The position numbers were made by a program, and so were the translations under genes. DNA of 64,000 bases, taken from assembly GCF_005221385.1 (NCBI RefSeq), contig NZ_CP039903.1:2601001-2665000 (forward strand), in the 5' to 3' direction. Below the pieces are notes generated by a model that was not told where the DNA came from, did not search any database, and saw only the letters and a program-made list of their open reading frames with translations. This document shows positions 37,632-47,707 of the stretch, piece by piece; position 1 is the first letter of the stretch, and every line of letters starts with the position of its first letter. This DNA is from Agrobacterium tumefaciens (GTDB lineage: Bacteria > Pseudomonadota > Alphaproteobacteria > Rhizobiales > Rhizobiaceae).

Positions 37632-40262
37632 ATGGCCATCGAACGTTACAATCCTCGCGACGCCGAGCCGCGCTGGCAGCAAAAATGGAACGAAGACAAG
37701 GTTTTCGTCACCGACAACAGCGATCCGCGCGAGAAATATTACGTTCTGGAGATGTTTCCCTATCCCTCAGGACGCATCCATATGGGCCATGTCCGCAACT
37801 ACGCGATGGGTGATGTGGTTGCGCGTTACAAGCGCGCGCGCGGCTTCAACGTCCTGCATCCGATGGGCTGGGATGCCTTCGGCATGCCTGCGGAAAATGC
37901 GGCCATGCAGAACAAGGTCCACCCCAAGGACTGGACCTACCAGAACATCGCCACCATGCGCGGCCAGCTGAAATCCATGGGCCTGTCGCTGGACTGGACC
38001 CGTGAATTCGCAACCTGCGATGTGGAATATTACCATCGCCAGCAGGCGCTGTTCGTCGATTTCATGGAAAAGGGCCTGGTCTACCGCAAGCAGTCCAAGG
38101 TCAACTGGGACCCGGTCGACCACACCGTTCTCGCCAATGAGCAGGTGATTGACGGCCGCGGCTGGCGCTCCGGCGCGCTGGTGGAACAGCGCGAACTGAC
38201 GCAATGGTTCTTCCGTATCACCGATTTCAGCCAGGATTTGCTGGACGAGCTGGACGAACTGGATCAATGGCCGGAAAAAGTGCGCCTGATGCAGAAAAAC
38301 TGGATCGGCCGTTCCGAAGGCCTGTCGCTGCGCTGGCAGACCGTCGCTGAGACGGCGCCGGAAGGTTTTTCAGACATCACAGTCTATACGACGCGCCCGG
38401 ATACCCTGTTCGGCGCCTCCTTCCTGGCGATCGCCGCCGACCACCCGCTGGCAAGGGAACTGTCGGCGAACAACCCAGATATCGCCGCGTTCTGCGACGA
38501 ATGCCGCCGCCATGGAACCTCTCTGGCCGCGCTGGAAACCGCCGAAAAGAAGGGTATCGATACCGGCGTCAAGGTCGTGCACCCGCTGGACCCGACATGG
38601 GAACTGCCGGTCTATGTCGCCAATTTCGTGTTGATGGACTATGGCACCGGCGCGATTTTCGGTTGCCCGTCCGGCGACCAGCGCGATCTGGATTTCGCCC
38701 GCAAATACGGCCTGCCGGTCGTGGCCGTCGTTGCACCCGAAGGCCCGGATGCGGCAAACTTCACCATTGACGAGACGGCCTTCGCCGACGACGGCGTGAT
38801 GATCAATTCCGGCTTCCTGAACGGCATGAATACGACTGATGCCTTCGAGGCGGTCGTGCAGAAGCTGTCCGCTGAGATGCTGGGCAATGCGCCGCAGGCC
38901 GAGCGCAAGGTCAATTTCCGCCTGCGCGACTGGGGCATTTCCCGCCAGCGTTACTGGGGCTGCCCGATCCCGGTCATTCACTGCGAAGTCTGCGGTGTGG
39001 TGCCGGTTCCGAAAAAGGACCTGCCGGTCAAGCTGCCCGACGATGTGACTTTCGACGTGCCCGGCAACCCGCTGGATCGCCACCCCACATGGCGTCATGT
39101 TTCCTGCCCGCAATGCGGCCATGACGCACGGCGCGAAACCGACACGATGGACACCTTCGTCGATTCCAGCTGGTATTACACCCGCTTTACAGCGCCGTGG
39201 GAAGACCAGCCGACCGACCCGAAAGTTGCCAATCACTGGCTGCCGGTCGATCAATATATCGGCGGCATCGAGCATGCCATCCTGCACCTGCTCTATTCGC
39301 GCTTCTTCACCCGCGCCATGCGCGAGACCGGCCATGTCGGCGTCAAGGAACCCTTCAAGGGCCTGTTCACGCAAGGCATGGTGGTTCACGAGACCTACCG
39401 CCTCGGCGGAGGCCCGAATGGCGAATGGATATCGCCCGCCGACTTGCGCATTGAGGAAAACGACGGCATTCGCCGCGCGTTTCTGCTGTCCTCCGGCGAA
39501 GAGTTGACAATCGGCTCTATCGAGAAGATGTCGAAGTCGAAGAAGAACGTGGTCGACCCGGATGACATCATCGCATCCTACGGCGCGGACACAGCACGCT
39601 TCTTCGTTCTGTCGGACTCTCCGCCCGATCGCGACGTTATCTGGTCGGAAGCCGGCGTGGAGGGTGCAAACCGATTCGTCCAGCGCGTCTGGCGCATCAT
39701 CGGCGAAGTCGCCGAGGAGCTGAAAAACGTCAAGCCGAAGCCGGCGACGGAAGGTGAAGGGCTGGTAGCCTCCAAGGCCGCCCACAAGACCCTGAAGGCC
39801 GTTCAGGAAGATTTGGACAAGCTCGCCTTCAACAAGGCGATCGCCCGCATCTATGAGCTGGTCAACGCGCTTGCCGGGCCACTTGCGGACGTCGCAGCAG
39901 GCGGTAAGCCGGATGACGCGAAAGCGGCTGCACGCGACGCCGTCGAAATCCTTATCCGCATCATTGCCCCCATGACGCCGCATCTGGCGGAAGAATGCTG
40001 GTCGGCGCTGGGCAATGAGGGTCTCGTGGCCCAGACGCCATGGCCCGTCTTCGTCGCCTCGCTGGTTGAGGAAAACGACGTGGTCATGCCGGTGCAGGTC
40101 AACGGCAAGAAGCGCGGTGAATTGACAATCGCGCGCGATGCGGATCAAGATGCGGTCCGTGCGGCTGCCCTTGCTCTGGATGCCGTCAAATCTATTCTTG
40201 CCGGTGGCGAGCCCAAGAAAGTCATCGTGGTTCCGCAGAGGATTGTGAACATTGTTGTCTGA
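37632..40262 (+). CDS. leuS: Leucyl-tRNA synthetase
   Basis: An 876-residue class I synthetase charging tRNA-Leu. It starts [20 protein letters not shown], has the HIGH-type motif [15 protein letters not shown] at residues about 43-57, an editing CP1 domain ([20 protein letters not shown]), a zinc-type segment with CEVC and CPQCG pairs, and KMSKS in [17 protein letters not shown] near residue 635. The anticodon-binding and C-terminal domains are complete. It overlaps the lptE start by about 11 bases and heads the leuS-lptE-holA operon common in rhizobia. Confidence 0.98.
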   Translation: MAIERYNPRDAEPRWQQKWNEDKVFVTDNSDPREKYYVLEMFPYPSGRIHMGHVRNYAMGDVVARYKRARGFNVLHPMGWDAFGMPAENAAMQNKVHPKDWTYQNIATMRGQLKSMGLSLDWTREFATCDVEYYHRQQALFVDFMEKGLVYRKQSKVNWDPVDHTVLANEQVIDGRGWRSGALVEQRELTQWFFRITDFSQDLLDELDELDQWPEKVRLMQKNWIGRSEGLSLRWQTVAETAPEGFSDITVYTTRPDTLFGASFLAIAADHPLARELSANNPDIAAFCDECRRHGTSLAALETAEKKGIDTGVKVVHPLDPTWELPVYVANFVLMDYGTGAIFGCPSGDQRDLDFARKYGLPVVAVVAPEGPDAANFTIDETAFADDGVMINSGFLNGMNTTDAFEAVVQKLSAEMLGNAPQAERKVNFRLRDWGISRQRYWGCPIPVIHCEVCGVVPVPKKDLPVKLPDDVTFDVPGNPLDRHPTWRHVSCPQCGHDARRETDTMDTFVDSSWYYTRFTAPWEDQPTDPKVANHWLPVDQYIGGIEHAILHLLYSRFFTRAMRETGHVGVKEPFKGLFTQGMVVHETYRLGGGPNGEWISPADLRIEENDGIRRAFLLSSGEELTIGSIEKMSKSKKNVVDPDDIIASYGADTARFFVLSDSPPDRDVIWSEAGVEGANRFVQRVWRIIGEVAEELKNVKPKPATEGEGLVASKAAHKTLKAVQEDLDKLAFNKAIARIYELVNALAGPLADVAAGGKPDDAKAAARDAVEILIRIIAPMTPHLAEECWSALGNEGLVAQTPWPVFVASLVEENDVVMPVQVNGKKRGELTIARDADQDAVRAAALALDAVKSILAGGEPKKVIVVPQRIVNIVV

Positions 40263-40800
40263 CGTTTTTTCGAGATGGAGCCGCGTCGCGGCAGCAATTT
40301 CCGTCGTGATGATGGCCGGTCTTCTGGCGGGATGCCAGGTGCGCCCGCTCTATGGCGAAGCCTCCGGAACAAAGGAGAGGCTGGCGGCTGTCAGTGTCTC
40401 CGAAGTCGGTGGCAGGGTTGGTCAGGAAGTTCGCAACCAGCTGATCTTCCTGATGGCCGGCGGCGCGGGTGAACCGGCCACGGCGCAGTATAATGTCAAG
40501 ATTTCCGTAAGCTCGAGCGCCTCCTCCACGGAAGTCGAGAATTACGACCTGACCACCCGCACCAACAACAACTATGACGGCCCTTATCCCGGCCGCGTGG
40601 TGATGAGCGGTCAATATGTCCTGACGCGTATTTCCGACGGCCAGATCCTGCGCTCCGCACGCCGCAGCGTGACGGCGCAGGTGGACCTGCCGCAGCAGGA
40701 ATTCGCCAAGATCAGGGCGACCCGCGACGCCGAGAACCGTGCGGCCCGGGAACTGGCTGAAATCATCCGTACCGATATCGCCGCCACCCTCGGTCGCTGA
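40252..40800 (+). CDS. lptE: LPS-assembly lipoprotein LptE
   Basis: A 182-residue outer-membrane lipoprotein that plugs the LptD barrel and helps place LPS in the outer leaflet. A lipoprotein signal peptide ends in the lipobox LLAGC with the acylated cysteine at residue 28. It is followed by [11 protein letters not shown], a typical start of alphaproteobacterial LptE (previously DUF, RlpB-like). The rest is a compact alpha-beta domain ending [13 protein letters not shown]. Start is TTG 40252 or 40255, overlapping leuS, with AGAGGA 12-14 bases upstream. holA follows after 11 bases, matching the gene order leuS-lptE-holA. Confidence 0.92.
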   Translation: MLSDVFSRWSRVAAAISVVMMAGLLAGCQVRPLYGEASGTKERLAAVSVSEVGGRVGQEVRNQLIFLMAGGAGEPATAQYNVKISVSSSASSTEVENYDLTTRTNNNYDGPYPGRVVMSGQYVLTRISDGQILRSARRSVTAQVDLPQQEFAKIRATRDAENRAARELAEIIRTDIAATLGR

Positions 40801-40811
40801 GAAGCGCGGCC

Positions 40812-41849
40812 GTGACGGAGATAAAATCGCATGAATTTGAGCGCTTCGCCGAAAATCCGGCGGAGCGCTTTCGCGTTTTCGTGCTCTATGGTCCGGATCG
40901 CGGCCTCGTGTCGGAGCGGGCAAGCCTCATCGCCAAAAAGACAGGCATCGATCCCGATGACGCTTTCGCATCGCTGAAGTTGACCGCATCCGACCTGCAG
41001 GGCGATCCCGGTCGCCTTCTCGACGAGGTGAACGCCATCGGTCTTTTCGGTGGTGAGAAACTCGTTTGGGTAAAGGGTGCAGCGGCAGAAAAGGCGCTGG
41101 TGGACGCGCTCCAGATTCTGGCCGAGACACCGCCTCAGGCAAGCTTCCTGATTATAGAGGCTGGCGACATCAAGAAGGGCACGGGGCTGCGCAAGATCGC
41201 GGAACCCGCGCGCTCCATCGCCGCAATCCCCTGCTATGCGGATGATGCGCGATCGTTGAATGCATTGATCGATCAGGAGCTTTCCAACGACAATCTGCGC
41301 ATCGCGCCCGCCGCACGACAAAGGCTGATCGAATCCCTGGGAGGCGATCGCATCGCATCGCGCAACGAAATTCGCAAGCTCGCGCTTTATTGCCGTAGTG
41401 CTGATGTAATCGAGGAAGAGGACGTGCTGGCCATCATCGGCGATGCCAGTACGGTTTCCGCTGACGATGCCGTTGACGCCATCCTGAAAGGCGACAGAAA
41501 CGCCTTTTTCCACGCCACCCAGAAGATCGTCGCATCAAAGACGCCGATCTTCCTTGTGCTTCAGGGGTGCCTCAAGCAATTCCAGCTGCTCGACCAGATG
41601 CGGGCCGAGATGGACGAGAAAAAGCAGCAGGCCGGTCAGGTGATGCAGACACTCGGACGCCACATCCATTTTCGCCGAAAGCCGATCATCGAAAGGGCGC
41701 TGCGGACGTGGCAGCCGGCGGCGATCGCCCGCGAAATGAACCGTCTGCAGGCCGCCATATTGCAAAGCCGCCAGCGGCAAAACCTGGAAGACAGCGTGGC
41801 TCTTTTGACGCTGCTGTCGACCACCCTGCAATCCGGCCGCGGCGGATGA
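40812..41849 (+). CDS. holA: DNA polymerase III delta subunit
   Basis: A 345-residue clamp-loader subunit that opens the beta sliding clamp. GTG start at 40812. It shows the N-terminal fold FRVFVLYGPDRGLVSERASL, the clamp-contact region SLKLTASDLQGDPGRLLDEV and NAIGLFGGEKLVWVKG, and a C-terminal helical collar domain. No Walker A lysine motif is expected or seen in this subunit. Third gene of the leuS-lptE-holA run and followed by a clear terminator. Confidence 0.95.
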   Translation: MTEIKSHEFERFAENPAERFRVFVLYGPDRGLVSERASLIAKKTGIDPDDAFASLKLTASDLQGDPGRLLDEVNAIGLFGGEKLVWVKGAAAEKALVDALQILAETPPQASFLIIEAGDIKKGTGLRKIAEPARSIAAIPCYADDARSLNALIDQELSNDNLRIAPAARQRLIESLGGDRIASRNEIRKLALYCRSADVIEEEDVLAIIGDASTVSADDAVDAILKGDRNAFFHATQKIVASKTPIFLVLQGCLKQFQLLDQMRAEMDEKKQQAGQVMQTLGRHIHFRRKPIIERALRTWQPAAIAREMNRLQAAILQSRQRQNLEDSVALLTLLSTTLQSGRGG

Positions 41850-41863
41850 CCTGCTGAAATTCA

Positions 41864-41904
41864 GCAAAAAGCCCTCGCGCCTGGGCTGCGAGGGCTTTTA
41901 AAAT
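41864..41904. terminator. Intrinsic terminator after holA (two-way)
   Basis: AAAAGCCCTCGC pairs with GCGAGGGCTTTT around a 9-base loop, then AAAATAA. A-rich and T-rich flanks let it serve holA (plus) and fdxA (minus). Confidence 0.88.
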
Positions 41905-41936
41905 AACGGCGTAAAAGATGCCGTATCGTCGAAAAA

Positions 41937-42275
41937 TCAGTCGCCTTGTCCGGGCTCGGCGGAGAAATAAAGCTCCAGCTTACCTGCGACGCCATCCATT
42001 TCCTTGGCTTCCGGCATCGGGTCGCGCTTGATCGTGATATTTGGCCAAATCGCCGCATATTCGGCATTGAGCTTCAGCCACTTGTCGAGACCCGGCTCCG
42101 TATCGGGCTTGATCGCCTCGGCGGGACATTCCGGTTCGCACACACCGCAATCGATACATTCGTCAGGATTGATGGCGAGGAAATTTTCGCCCTCGTAAAA
42201 GCAGTCGACGGGGCAGACTTCAACGCAATCGGTGTATTTGCAGCGGATGCAATTGTCGGTCACGACATATGTCAT
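41937..42275 (-). CDS. fdxA: Seven-iron ferredoxin FdxA
   Basis: A 112-residue electron carrier with one 3Fe-4S and one 4Fe-4S cluster. The start is ATG 42275 ([20 protein letters not shown]) with GGAG 8 bases upstream. The cysteine pattern is C9, C17 and C50 for the 3Fe cluster, and C21, C40, C43 and C46 for the 4Fe cluster, as in the FdxA/Azotobacter ferredoxin I type. The C-terminal half is the extension normal to this group. It is next to the S4-domain gene on the same strand with 158 bases between. Confidence 0.95.
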   Translation of the reverse strand: MTYVVTDNCIRCKYTDCVEVCPVDCFYEGENFLAINPDECIDCGVCEPECPAEAIKPDTEPGLDKWLKLNAEYAAIWPNITIKRDPMPEAKEMDGVAGKLELYFSAEPGQGD

Positions 42276-42433
42276 GATGAACTCCAGAATATGCAGACCG
42301 GGTCTTTGGGCTTCGGAACACAAGCCGACGCCCGGAATTCAGACAGGGCAATTTCGCAAAGGACGTAATGCCTTTGACTTCAGATAGCAAGGATAAACAA
42401 TTCTGAAAAACGGGTCTGGCCGGGAGGTTTATT

Positions 42434-42850
42434 CTAATCTTTGCTTCCGTCACTATCAGACAGAAACCTGTCGAGCGCCCGGCGCTCTTTTTTTGTCGGA
42501 CGACCGCTGCCCGGTTCACGCATCGCCTGCTCCAGCGGACTAAACCGGTCGGATGGGTCGCGGGGCGGCGTCAGATCGTCATAGAGAAGTTTTGCTTCCT
42601 CGTAGGGTCCACGCCGCGCCCCTCCGGACTTGACGACCAGCACCCTGTCCATGCGCTCGAAACCGATATCGAGCCTGTCACCCGCCTTCACGGTATGGCT
42701 GGGCTGGCGGATAGTGACACCGTTGACCTTGACCTGACCCGACTGCACGTAGCCCTGGGCAAGCGAACGCGACTTGGCCATGCGGGCAAAGAACAGCCAC
42801 TTGTCCAGACGCTGACGCGTGCTCTCCAGTGGCTGTTCGTTGCTCCCCAT
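42434..42850 (-). CDS. S4-domain RNA-binding protein (HslR-like)
   Basis: A 138-residue protein. The S4 domain covers residues about 12-75 (QRLDKWLFFARMAKSRSLAQ, then GYVQSGQVKVNGVTIRQPSH), followed by a basic tail with GSGRPTKKERRALDRFL. E. coli Hsp15 (HslR) of this type rescues stalled 50S subunits carrying nascent peptidyl-tRNA. The start is ATG 42850, 4 bases after the helicase stop, so the two are cotranscribed. The pairing of an RNA helicase with an S4 protein points to RNA or ribosome metabolism. Confidence 0.92.
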   Translation of the reverse strand: MGSNEQPLESTRQRLDKWLFFARMAKSRSLAQGYVQSGQVKVNGVTIRQPSHTVKAGDRLDIGFERMDRVLVVKSGGARRGPYEEAKLLYDDLTPPRDPSDRFSPLEQAMREPGSGRPTKKERRALDRFLSDSDGSKD

Positions 42851-42854
42851 GGGC

Positions 42855-45800
42855 TTATTTCTTCAGCTGCTCCTTGAGAGCAGCGAGCTTTGCGAAAGGC
42901 GAGTCCGGATCGATCGGCTTCTCCTTGCGAGGGGGCTTGGCTTCGAAACGCTGCTGGCCCTGCGGCTTTCCGCCACGGTCGTTGCGGTCCGGCCGGTCCT
43001 TGCGCTCGCCGCGATCCTGACGATCATTGCGATTGCCGCGATCAGGGCGTCCGCCATCACGCTTGCGCTCACCCTCACCACCACGATTGGCAGCTTCGCG
43101 ATTTGCGCCGTCACGATTGTCGCGACGGCCTTCGCCGCGACGCTCGCCCTGCTCGCGCGCTCCCTGTTCACGGCCCTGTTCACGACCGTGACCGCGATTG
43201 CCCGGACGACGGTTTTCGCCGCGCTGGTTTTCGTTGCGGCCACCCGGACGCCACAGAAGAACGGGCTTCGGCTCGGTTGCCTCAGCACTTTCGACAGGCA
43301 CGGCTTCGCTAACCGCAGCCTCTTCGCTGACAGCTTCCGCAACCGGCGTTTCATCGGTGGCTTCGACTTCCGCAACAGCCACCGTCTCGGATGCCTGCTC
43401 TTCCGAAGCCGGCTCGTCCTGCTCGGTCTCAGCGCTTTCCTCGTCAGCCGCCACCTGATCGGCAGTGGCCGGAGCAACAGCACCGGTCTGATTGGCGAGG
43501 AAGGCCTGCGCCTCTTCTGCTGTCACCTGATCGGCGCGGTAACCAAGACCCTTGAGTATCTCTTCCATATCATCAAGCGTTGCGCCGAGAATGGAAAGCA
43601 TCGCGGTCGTCGTCGTGAAACGACGGCCGTCATAAGCGCCTTCCGGACGCGGTTGCTGGCCGGGCTTCCACTGCAACAGCGGACGGATGAGATCGGCCAG
43701 ACGCTCGAGAATGTCGATACGCACGGCGCGCTTTCCGAGGAAACGGAAACCGGCAAGCTTGTAGAACATCCGCTCGAAAGCGGGGTCCGTCACGACAGAG
43801 GTGCGGCCGGCGGCCAGAACCGGAATGAGATCGCCATAACCCGGCTTGCCGAGGCCGTCATTCTTCAGCGCCCAGAGCAGCGTGACAAGCTCGGCCGGAG
43901 CCGGCTTCAGCAATGCGGGCAGGAAGACGTGATAGGCGCCAAAACGCACGCCGTAGCGGCGCATGGAGGCACGCGCATCCTGATCCAGCGACTTCACGTC
44001 TTCCGTGACGTCACGGCGGAACAGAACGCCAAGATTTTCGACCAGCTGGAAAGCCAGACCCTTCGCCAGACCCTGAAGGTCTTCGGCGCGCGAAATATCA
44101 TCCAGCGGCTTCAGCACGGTCGCAATCTGGTGATTGACGAAACGTTCGACGCGCGCCAGCGCATGATCACGGGCATTGCCGCTCAACTGTTCGTCGGCCA
44201 GCAGGATCACCCGCGGCTTCATGATGTTATCACCTGCCGAAAGGCGGGCCACCGGTTCGCCCAACCAGCGAACCAGACCATCGGAGCTCAAAGCAAGATC
44301 GCCGTTTCCACTGGCATGCAGACGCGCTGCACGCGCCTCGTATTCGAGAGCGAGCGCCTTCTGGGCCGCACCTTGCACGGCCTTCTGATCCGGCCCTTCC
44401 ATTCCCGACACCGGCGTGAACCGGAATCCGGCCAATTGACCGACGTGATGTCCTTCTACGAAGACATCACCATTTACACTGATTTCAGCTTCAAGCATCG
44501 CATTCTCTCTCAGGCGCCTCATGAGCACAGATGTCCTGCGATCAACAAAGCGTTTCGTCAACCTTTCATGTAGCGCATCGGACAATCGATCCTCGATTTC
44601 CCGCGTCTTTTCTTGCCAGTGTGTCGGATCGGCAAGCCATCCTGGGCGGTTCGATACATAAGTCCATGTTCTGATCTGCGCAATCCTCGCAGACAAGGTA
44701 TCGATCTCTCCATCCGTGCGGTCGGCCCGGCGCACCTGCTCACCCATGAAATCTTCGTTCACCGCGCCACGTTTCACAAGATCGAAATAGAGTGTCGAAA
44801 TGAGGTCGGCATGCTGGGCGGGCGCGATACGTCGATAGTCGGGAAGCGCGCAGGCCTCCCAGAGTTTTTCCACCCGCGCCTCGCTCGTCGTCACATCGAT
44901 GATTTCGGGGTAACGCGACAGATATTCCAGCGCCTGCTGGTCGATTGCCGGCAGGGCACGGGAAAGTCCCTGGATAGCAGGAGCGGCGTCAAGGCTCGCA
45001 CGCAGATTGGCGATGGAGGAGAAATCGAAATTTTTCGTCCGCCACTGCAGCACTTTCACCGCATCGAACTGATGGGTTTCGATCCGCTCCACCAGCTCGT
45101 CGTCGAACGGATCGACGCGCCCCGTTACGCCAAAGGTTCCATCGCGAAGATGGCGGCCGGCGCGGCCGGCAATCTGGCCGATTTCCCCGGGATTGAGATT
45201 GCGGAACTGGTAACCGTCAAATTTGCGGTCCTGCGCGAAGGCGACGTGATCGACGTCGAGGTTAAGGCCCATGCCGATGGCGTCGGTCGCCACCAGATAT
45301 TCAACATCGCCGGACTGGTAGAGCCCCACCTGGGCATTGCGCGTGCGTGGCGAAAGCGCGCCAAGCACTACGGCCGCACCGCCTCGCTGGCGTCGCACGA
45401 GTTCAGCGATGGCATAAACCTCATCGGCGGAAAAGGCGACGATTGCCGTGCGTTGCGGCAGACGGGTAATCTTTTTCTGCCCTGCATAAAAGAGCTGCGA
45501 CAGACGCGGTCGCTCGACCACGGTAATTCCCGGCAGCAGTTTTTCGAGGATCGGACGCATTGTGCCGGCACCGAGAAGCAGCGTCTCCTCCCGCCCGCGC
45601 AGATGCAGCACACGGTCGGTGAAGATATGGCCGCGCTCCAGATCTCCGGCCAGCTGCACCTCGTCTATGGCGACGAATGCGGCGGTCGTCTCGCGCGGCA
45701 TGGCCTCCACCGTACAGACGGAATATTTGGCTTTGGGAGGAGATATTTTTTCTTCGCCGGTAATCAGCGCCACATTCGGCGCGCCCACCTTCTCCACCAG

Positions 45801-45962
45801 ACGGGTATAAACCTCCCGCGCCAGAAGACGCAGCGGCAGGCCGATGACACCGCTGCCATGGGCGACCATCCGCTCGATCGCGTAGTGGGTCTTGCCGGTA
45901 TTGGTGGGGCCGAGAACGGCCGTGACACCGCGGCCGCTCAGGATCATGGGGCGAAAATTCAA
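42855..45962 (-). CDS. Suv3-like superfamily 2 RNA helicase with disordered RG/RD-rich tail
   Basis: A 1035-residue helicase resembling mitochondrial Suv3. Motif I is AVLGPTNTGKTHYAIERMV at about residues 14-32, motif II is FVAIDEVQLAGD, and motif VI is GEIGQIAGRAGRHLRDGTFG. The middle part is the SUV3 C-terminal and helical region. From about residue 760 the protein is low complexity: first glutamate/alanine-rich, then about 120 residues of R, G, D, N and E repeats, ending in DPDSPFAKLAALKEQLKK. The first possible start is TTG 45962; ATG 45947 is an alternative. Coupled to the S4 gene downstream. Confidence 0.93.
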   Translation of the reverse strand: MNFRPMILSGRGVTAVLGPTNTGKTHYAIERMVAHGSGVIGLPLRLLAREVYTRLVEKVGAPNVALITGEEKISPPKAKYSVCTVEAMPRETTAAFVAIDEVQLAGDLERGHIFTDRVLHLRGREETLLLGAGTMRPILEKLLPGITVVERPRLSQLFYAGQKKITRLPQRTAIVAFSADEVYAIAELVRRQRGGAAVVLGALSPRTRNAQVGLYQSGDVEYLVATDAIGMGLNLDVDHVAFAQDRKFDGYQFRNLNPGEIGQIAGRAGRHLRDGTFGVTGRVDPFDDELVERIETHQFDAVKVLQWRTKNFDFSSIANLRASLDAAPAIQGLSRALPAIDQQALEYLSRYPEIIDVTTSEARVEKLWEACALPDYRRIAPAQHADLISTLYFDLVKRGAVNEDFMGEQVRRADRTDGEIDTLSARIAQIRTWTYVSNRPGWLADPTHWQEKTREIEDRLSDALHERLTKRFVDRRTSVLMRRLRENAMLEAEISVNGDVFVEGHHVGQLAGFRFTPVSGMEGPDQKAVQGAAQKALALEYEARAARLHASGNGDLALSSDGLVRWLGEPVARLSAGDNIMKPRVILLADEQLSGNARDHALARVERFVNHQIATVLKPLDDISRAEDLQGLAKGLAFQLVENLGVLFRRDVTEDVKSLDQDARASMRRYGVRFGAYHVFLPALLKPAPAELVTLLWALKNDGLGKPGYGDLIPVLAAGRTSVVTDPAFERMFYKLAGFRFLGKRAVRIDILERLADLIRPLLQWKPGQQPRPEGAYDGRRFTTTTAMLSILGATLDDMEEILKGLGYRADQVTAEEAQAFLANQTGAVAPATADQVAADEESAETEQDEPASEEQASETVAVAEVEATDETPVAEAVSEEAAVSEAVPVESAEATEPKPVLLWRPGGRNENQRGENRRPGNRGHGREQGREQGAREQGERRGEGRRDNRDGANREAANRGGEGERKRDGGRPDRGNRNDRQDRGERKDRPDRNDRGGKPQGQQRFEAKPPRKEKPIDPDSPFAKLAALKEQLKK

Positions 45963-46405
45963 CGTACTATCCGCGAATCGACTTCATCTGCTTGCCGTGT
46001 CCCGCTGTCATCATGGACATGGTCACGCGCACCACACATGGCAATGCCTGCCGGCAAAGGCAATAGGGCTTGATTGCAAACTGATGCAAGATGCCTTTTT
46101 CCTGCAATTTTACCTGCAGATTCAGCCGGTTAATGGAGAAAAAAGAATCCGGCGAAAACGGAATCGTGAGGGGCAAAGAACAGTCTGCGAACGAATCGAA
46201 TACGAATCGCTGACTCAGCGTGATTCAGCTTTTGTTCTCCGCAACATCTGGTTGGCGAAGGAGCAGCTCATACCAGATTATGAATCCGGATAAGTCCTTG
46301 GCCGGATTCAGCTTTATGGAAAAACCTTCAGACAGAAAATACCGGAATCGACTGTCAAGCGGCAATCGCGGAAAAGCCGAGCCAGAACCTGCGGAAAGGG
46401 CCGGA
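45963..46405. other. Intergenic region between two minus-strand genes
   Basis: These 443 bases lie upstream of the helicase and downstream of the UbiH-type gene. An imperfect dyad AATCCGG/CCGGATT (about 46281-46307) without a T-run is the only structure I see. Short frames lack ribosome sites. The base composition is more AT-rich than its neighbours, consistent with a promoter for the helicase operon. Confidence 0.45.
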
Positions 46406-47620
46406 TCAGAGCGTCTGACCGACAAGCAGGCGCGGCGCATTTGCATCCGTCGTTCCGGCGGCCTGCCCGATGAAATAGGATTTCAGACCCGGCAAACGAT
46501 CGACCACGCCAAGACCGAAATCGCGCATGATGCGGATGGGACCGACATCATTGGAGAAAAGCCGGTTCAGCACATCCGTCGTCACGCCCATCCGCAACGT
46601 GTCGAAACGTCGCCAGGACTGATAACGCTCCAGAACATTGAGAGAGCCTATATCGAGGCCAAGACGGTCGGCCTCAACCACGGTTTCGGCGAGAGCCGCG
46701 ACGTCCTTGAAGCCGAGATTGAGACCCTGTCCCGAGATCGGGTGAATACCATGCGCCGCATCTCCGGCAAGCGCAAAGCGCGGGGCGACGAAGGAGCGCG
46801 CCAGCGTCAGACCGAGCGGAAAGGCCCGGCGGGGGCCGACAGGACGGATAGACCCGAGCTTGTGGCCGAACCGGCGCTCGAGTTCTTCCTCAAACACCAG
46901 ATCATCGGAGGCCACCAACCTGTCGGCGTCAGCCTTGCGTTCGGTCCAGACGAGCGACGACCGGTTTCCCTTCAGCGGCAGGATGGCGAAAGGTCCTGAC
47001 GGCAGGAAATGTTCTTCCGCACAGCCCTCATGCGGCCGCTCATGTTCGACGGTGGTGACGATACCAGCCTGGTCATAATCCCATTGCACGGTCTTGATGC
47101 CGGCCATATCTCTCAGCGCTGAGCGAACCCCGTCGCAGGCAATCAGCAATCGCGCGTCGAGCGACGAGCCGTCGGAAAGGCTGATTGCCGTCGATTGCGC
47201 ACCTGCGGTAAAGCCGGAAACGCTGAGGCCATGGCGGATTTCGATGCCGAGGCGATCACACAGTCCCCTCAGCGCCCCGACCATCGCAACATTCGGAACC
47301 ATATGGGCAAACGGCCTGCCCTCCTGCACCGCTCCATCGAAGGTCAGAAACACCGGACGAACAGGATCGGCGGTCTTCGAATCGGTGACGATCATCCTGT
47401 TGATCGGCTGGGCCTCGGATTCGATCTCGTTCCATATGCCGAAAACATCGAGCATGCGCGTGGCCGCCGCGATAATGGCGGAAGCGCGGACATCCTTCTT
47501 CCAGACATCCTCCGGAGCAGCCTCGACCACCTGCACATTGAGGTGTGGGCCCGCCTGCTTGATTGCGACAGCAACCGAAAGGCCGACATATCCGCCGCCT
47601 GCCACCACCACGTCCAGCAT
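46406..47620 (-). CDS. UbiH/Coq6-family FAD monooxygenase
   Basis: A 404-residue class A flavin hydroxylase, probably acting on a ubiquinone precursor. The start is ATG 47620 (MLDVVVAGGGYVGLSVAVAI), with GAGGAG 8 bases upstream; a much longer open frame extends upstream without signals. It has the N-terminal GxGxxG motif, LLIACDGVRSALRDMAGI (DG motif) and FALAGDAAHGIHPISGQGLN (GD motif with the UbiH-type HPISGQGLNLG). Which ring position it hydroxylates cannot be told from sequence. Divergent from tesB with 87 bases between. Confidence 0.93.
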   Translation of the reverse strand: MLDVVVAGGGYVGLSVAVAIKQAGPHLNVQVVEAAPEDVWKKDVRASAIIAAATRMLDVFGIWNEIESEAQPINRMIVTDSKTADPVRPVFLTFDGAVQEGRPFAHMVPNVAMVGALRGLCDRLGIEIRHGLSVSGFTAGAQSTAISLSDGSSLDARLLIACDGVRSALRDMAGIKTVQWDYDQAGIVTTVEHERPHEGCAEEHFLPSGPFAILPLKGNRSSLVWTERKADADRLVASDDLVFEEELERRFGHKLGSIRPVGPRRAFPLGLTLARSFVAPRFALAGDAAHGIHPISGQGLNLGFKDVAALAETVVEADRLGLDIGSLNVLERYQSWRRFDTLRMGVTTDVLNRLFSNDVGPIRIMRDFGLGVVDRLPGLKSYFIGQAAGTTDANAPRLLVGQTL

Positions 47621-47707
47621 CGCGCTTCTCCTCAAATCTTGTGCACGCATCATCGGCGCACTATAGACCATATGACATCTTCCTACAGCCGGAGCAGGTC
47701 GAAAAAA

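Noticed and set aside
37602..37632. A short 15-codon frame (MVKVSANFSPRYPEF) ending just before leuS, considered as a leader peptide
   Set aside because: It contains no leucine codons, so leucine-based attenuation is not supported, and no alternative hairpins were seen.
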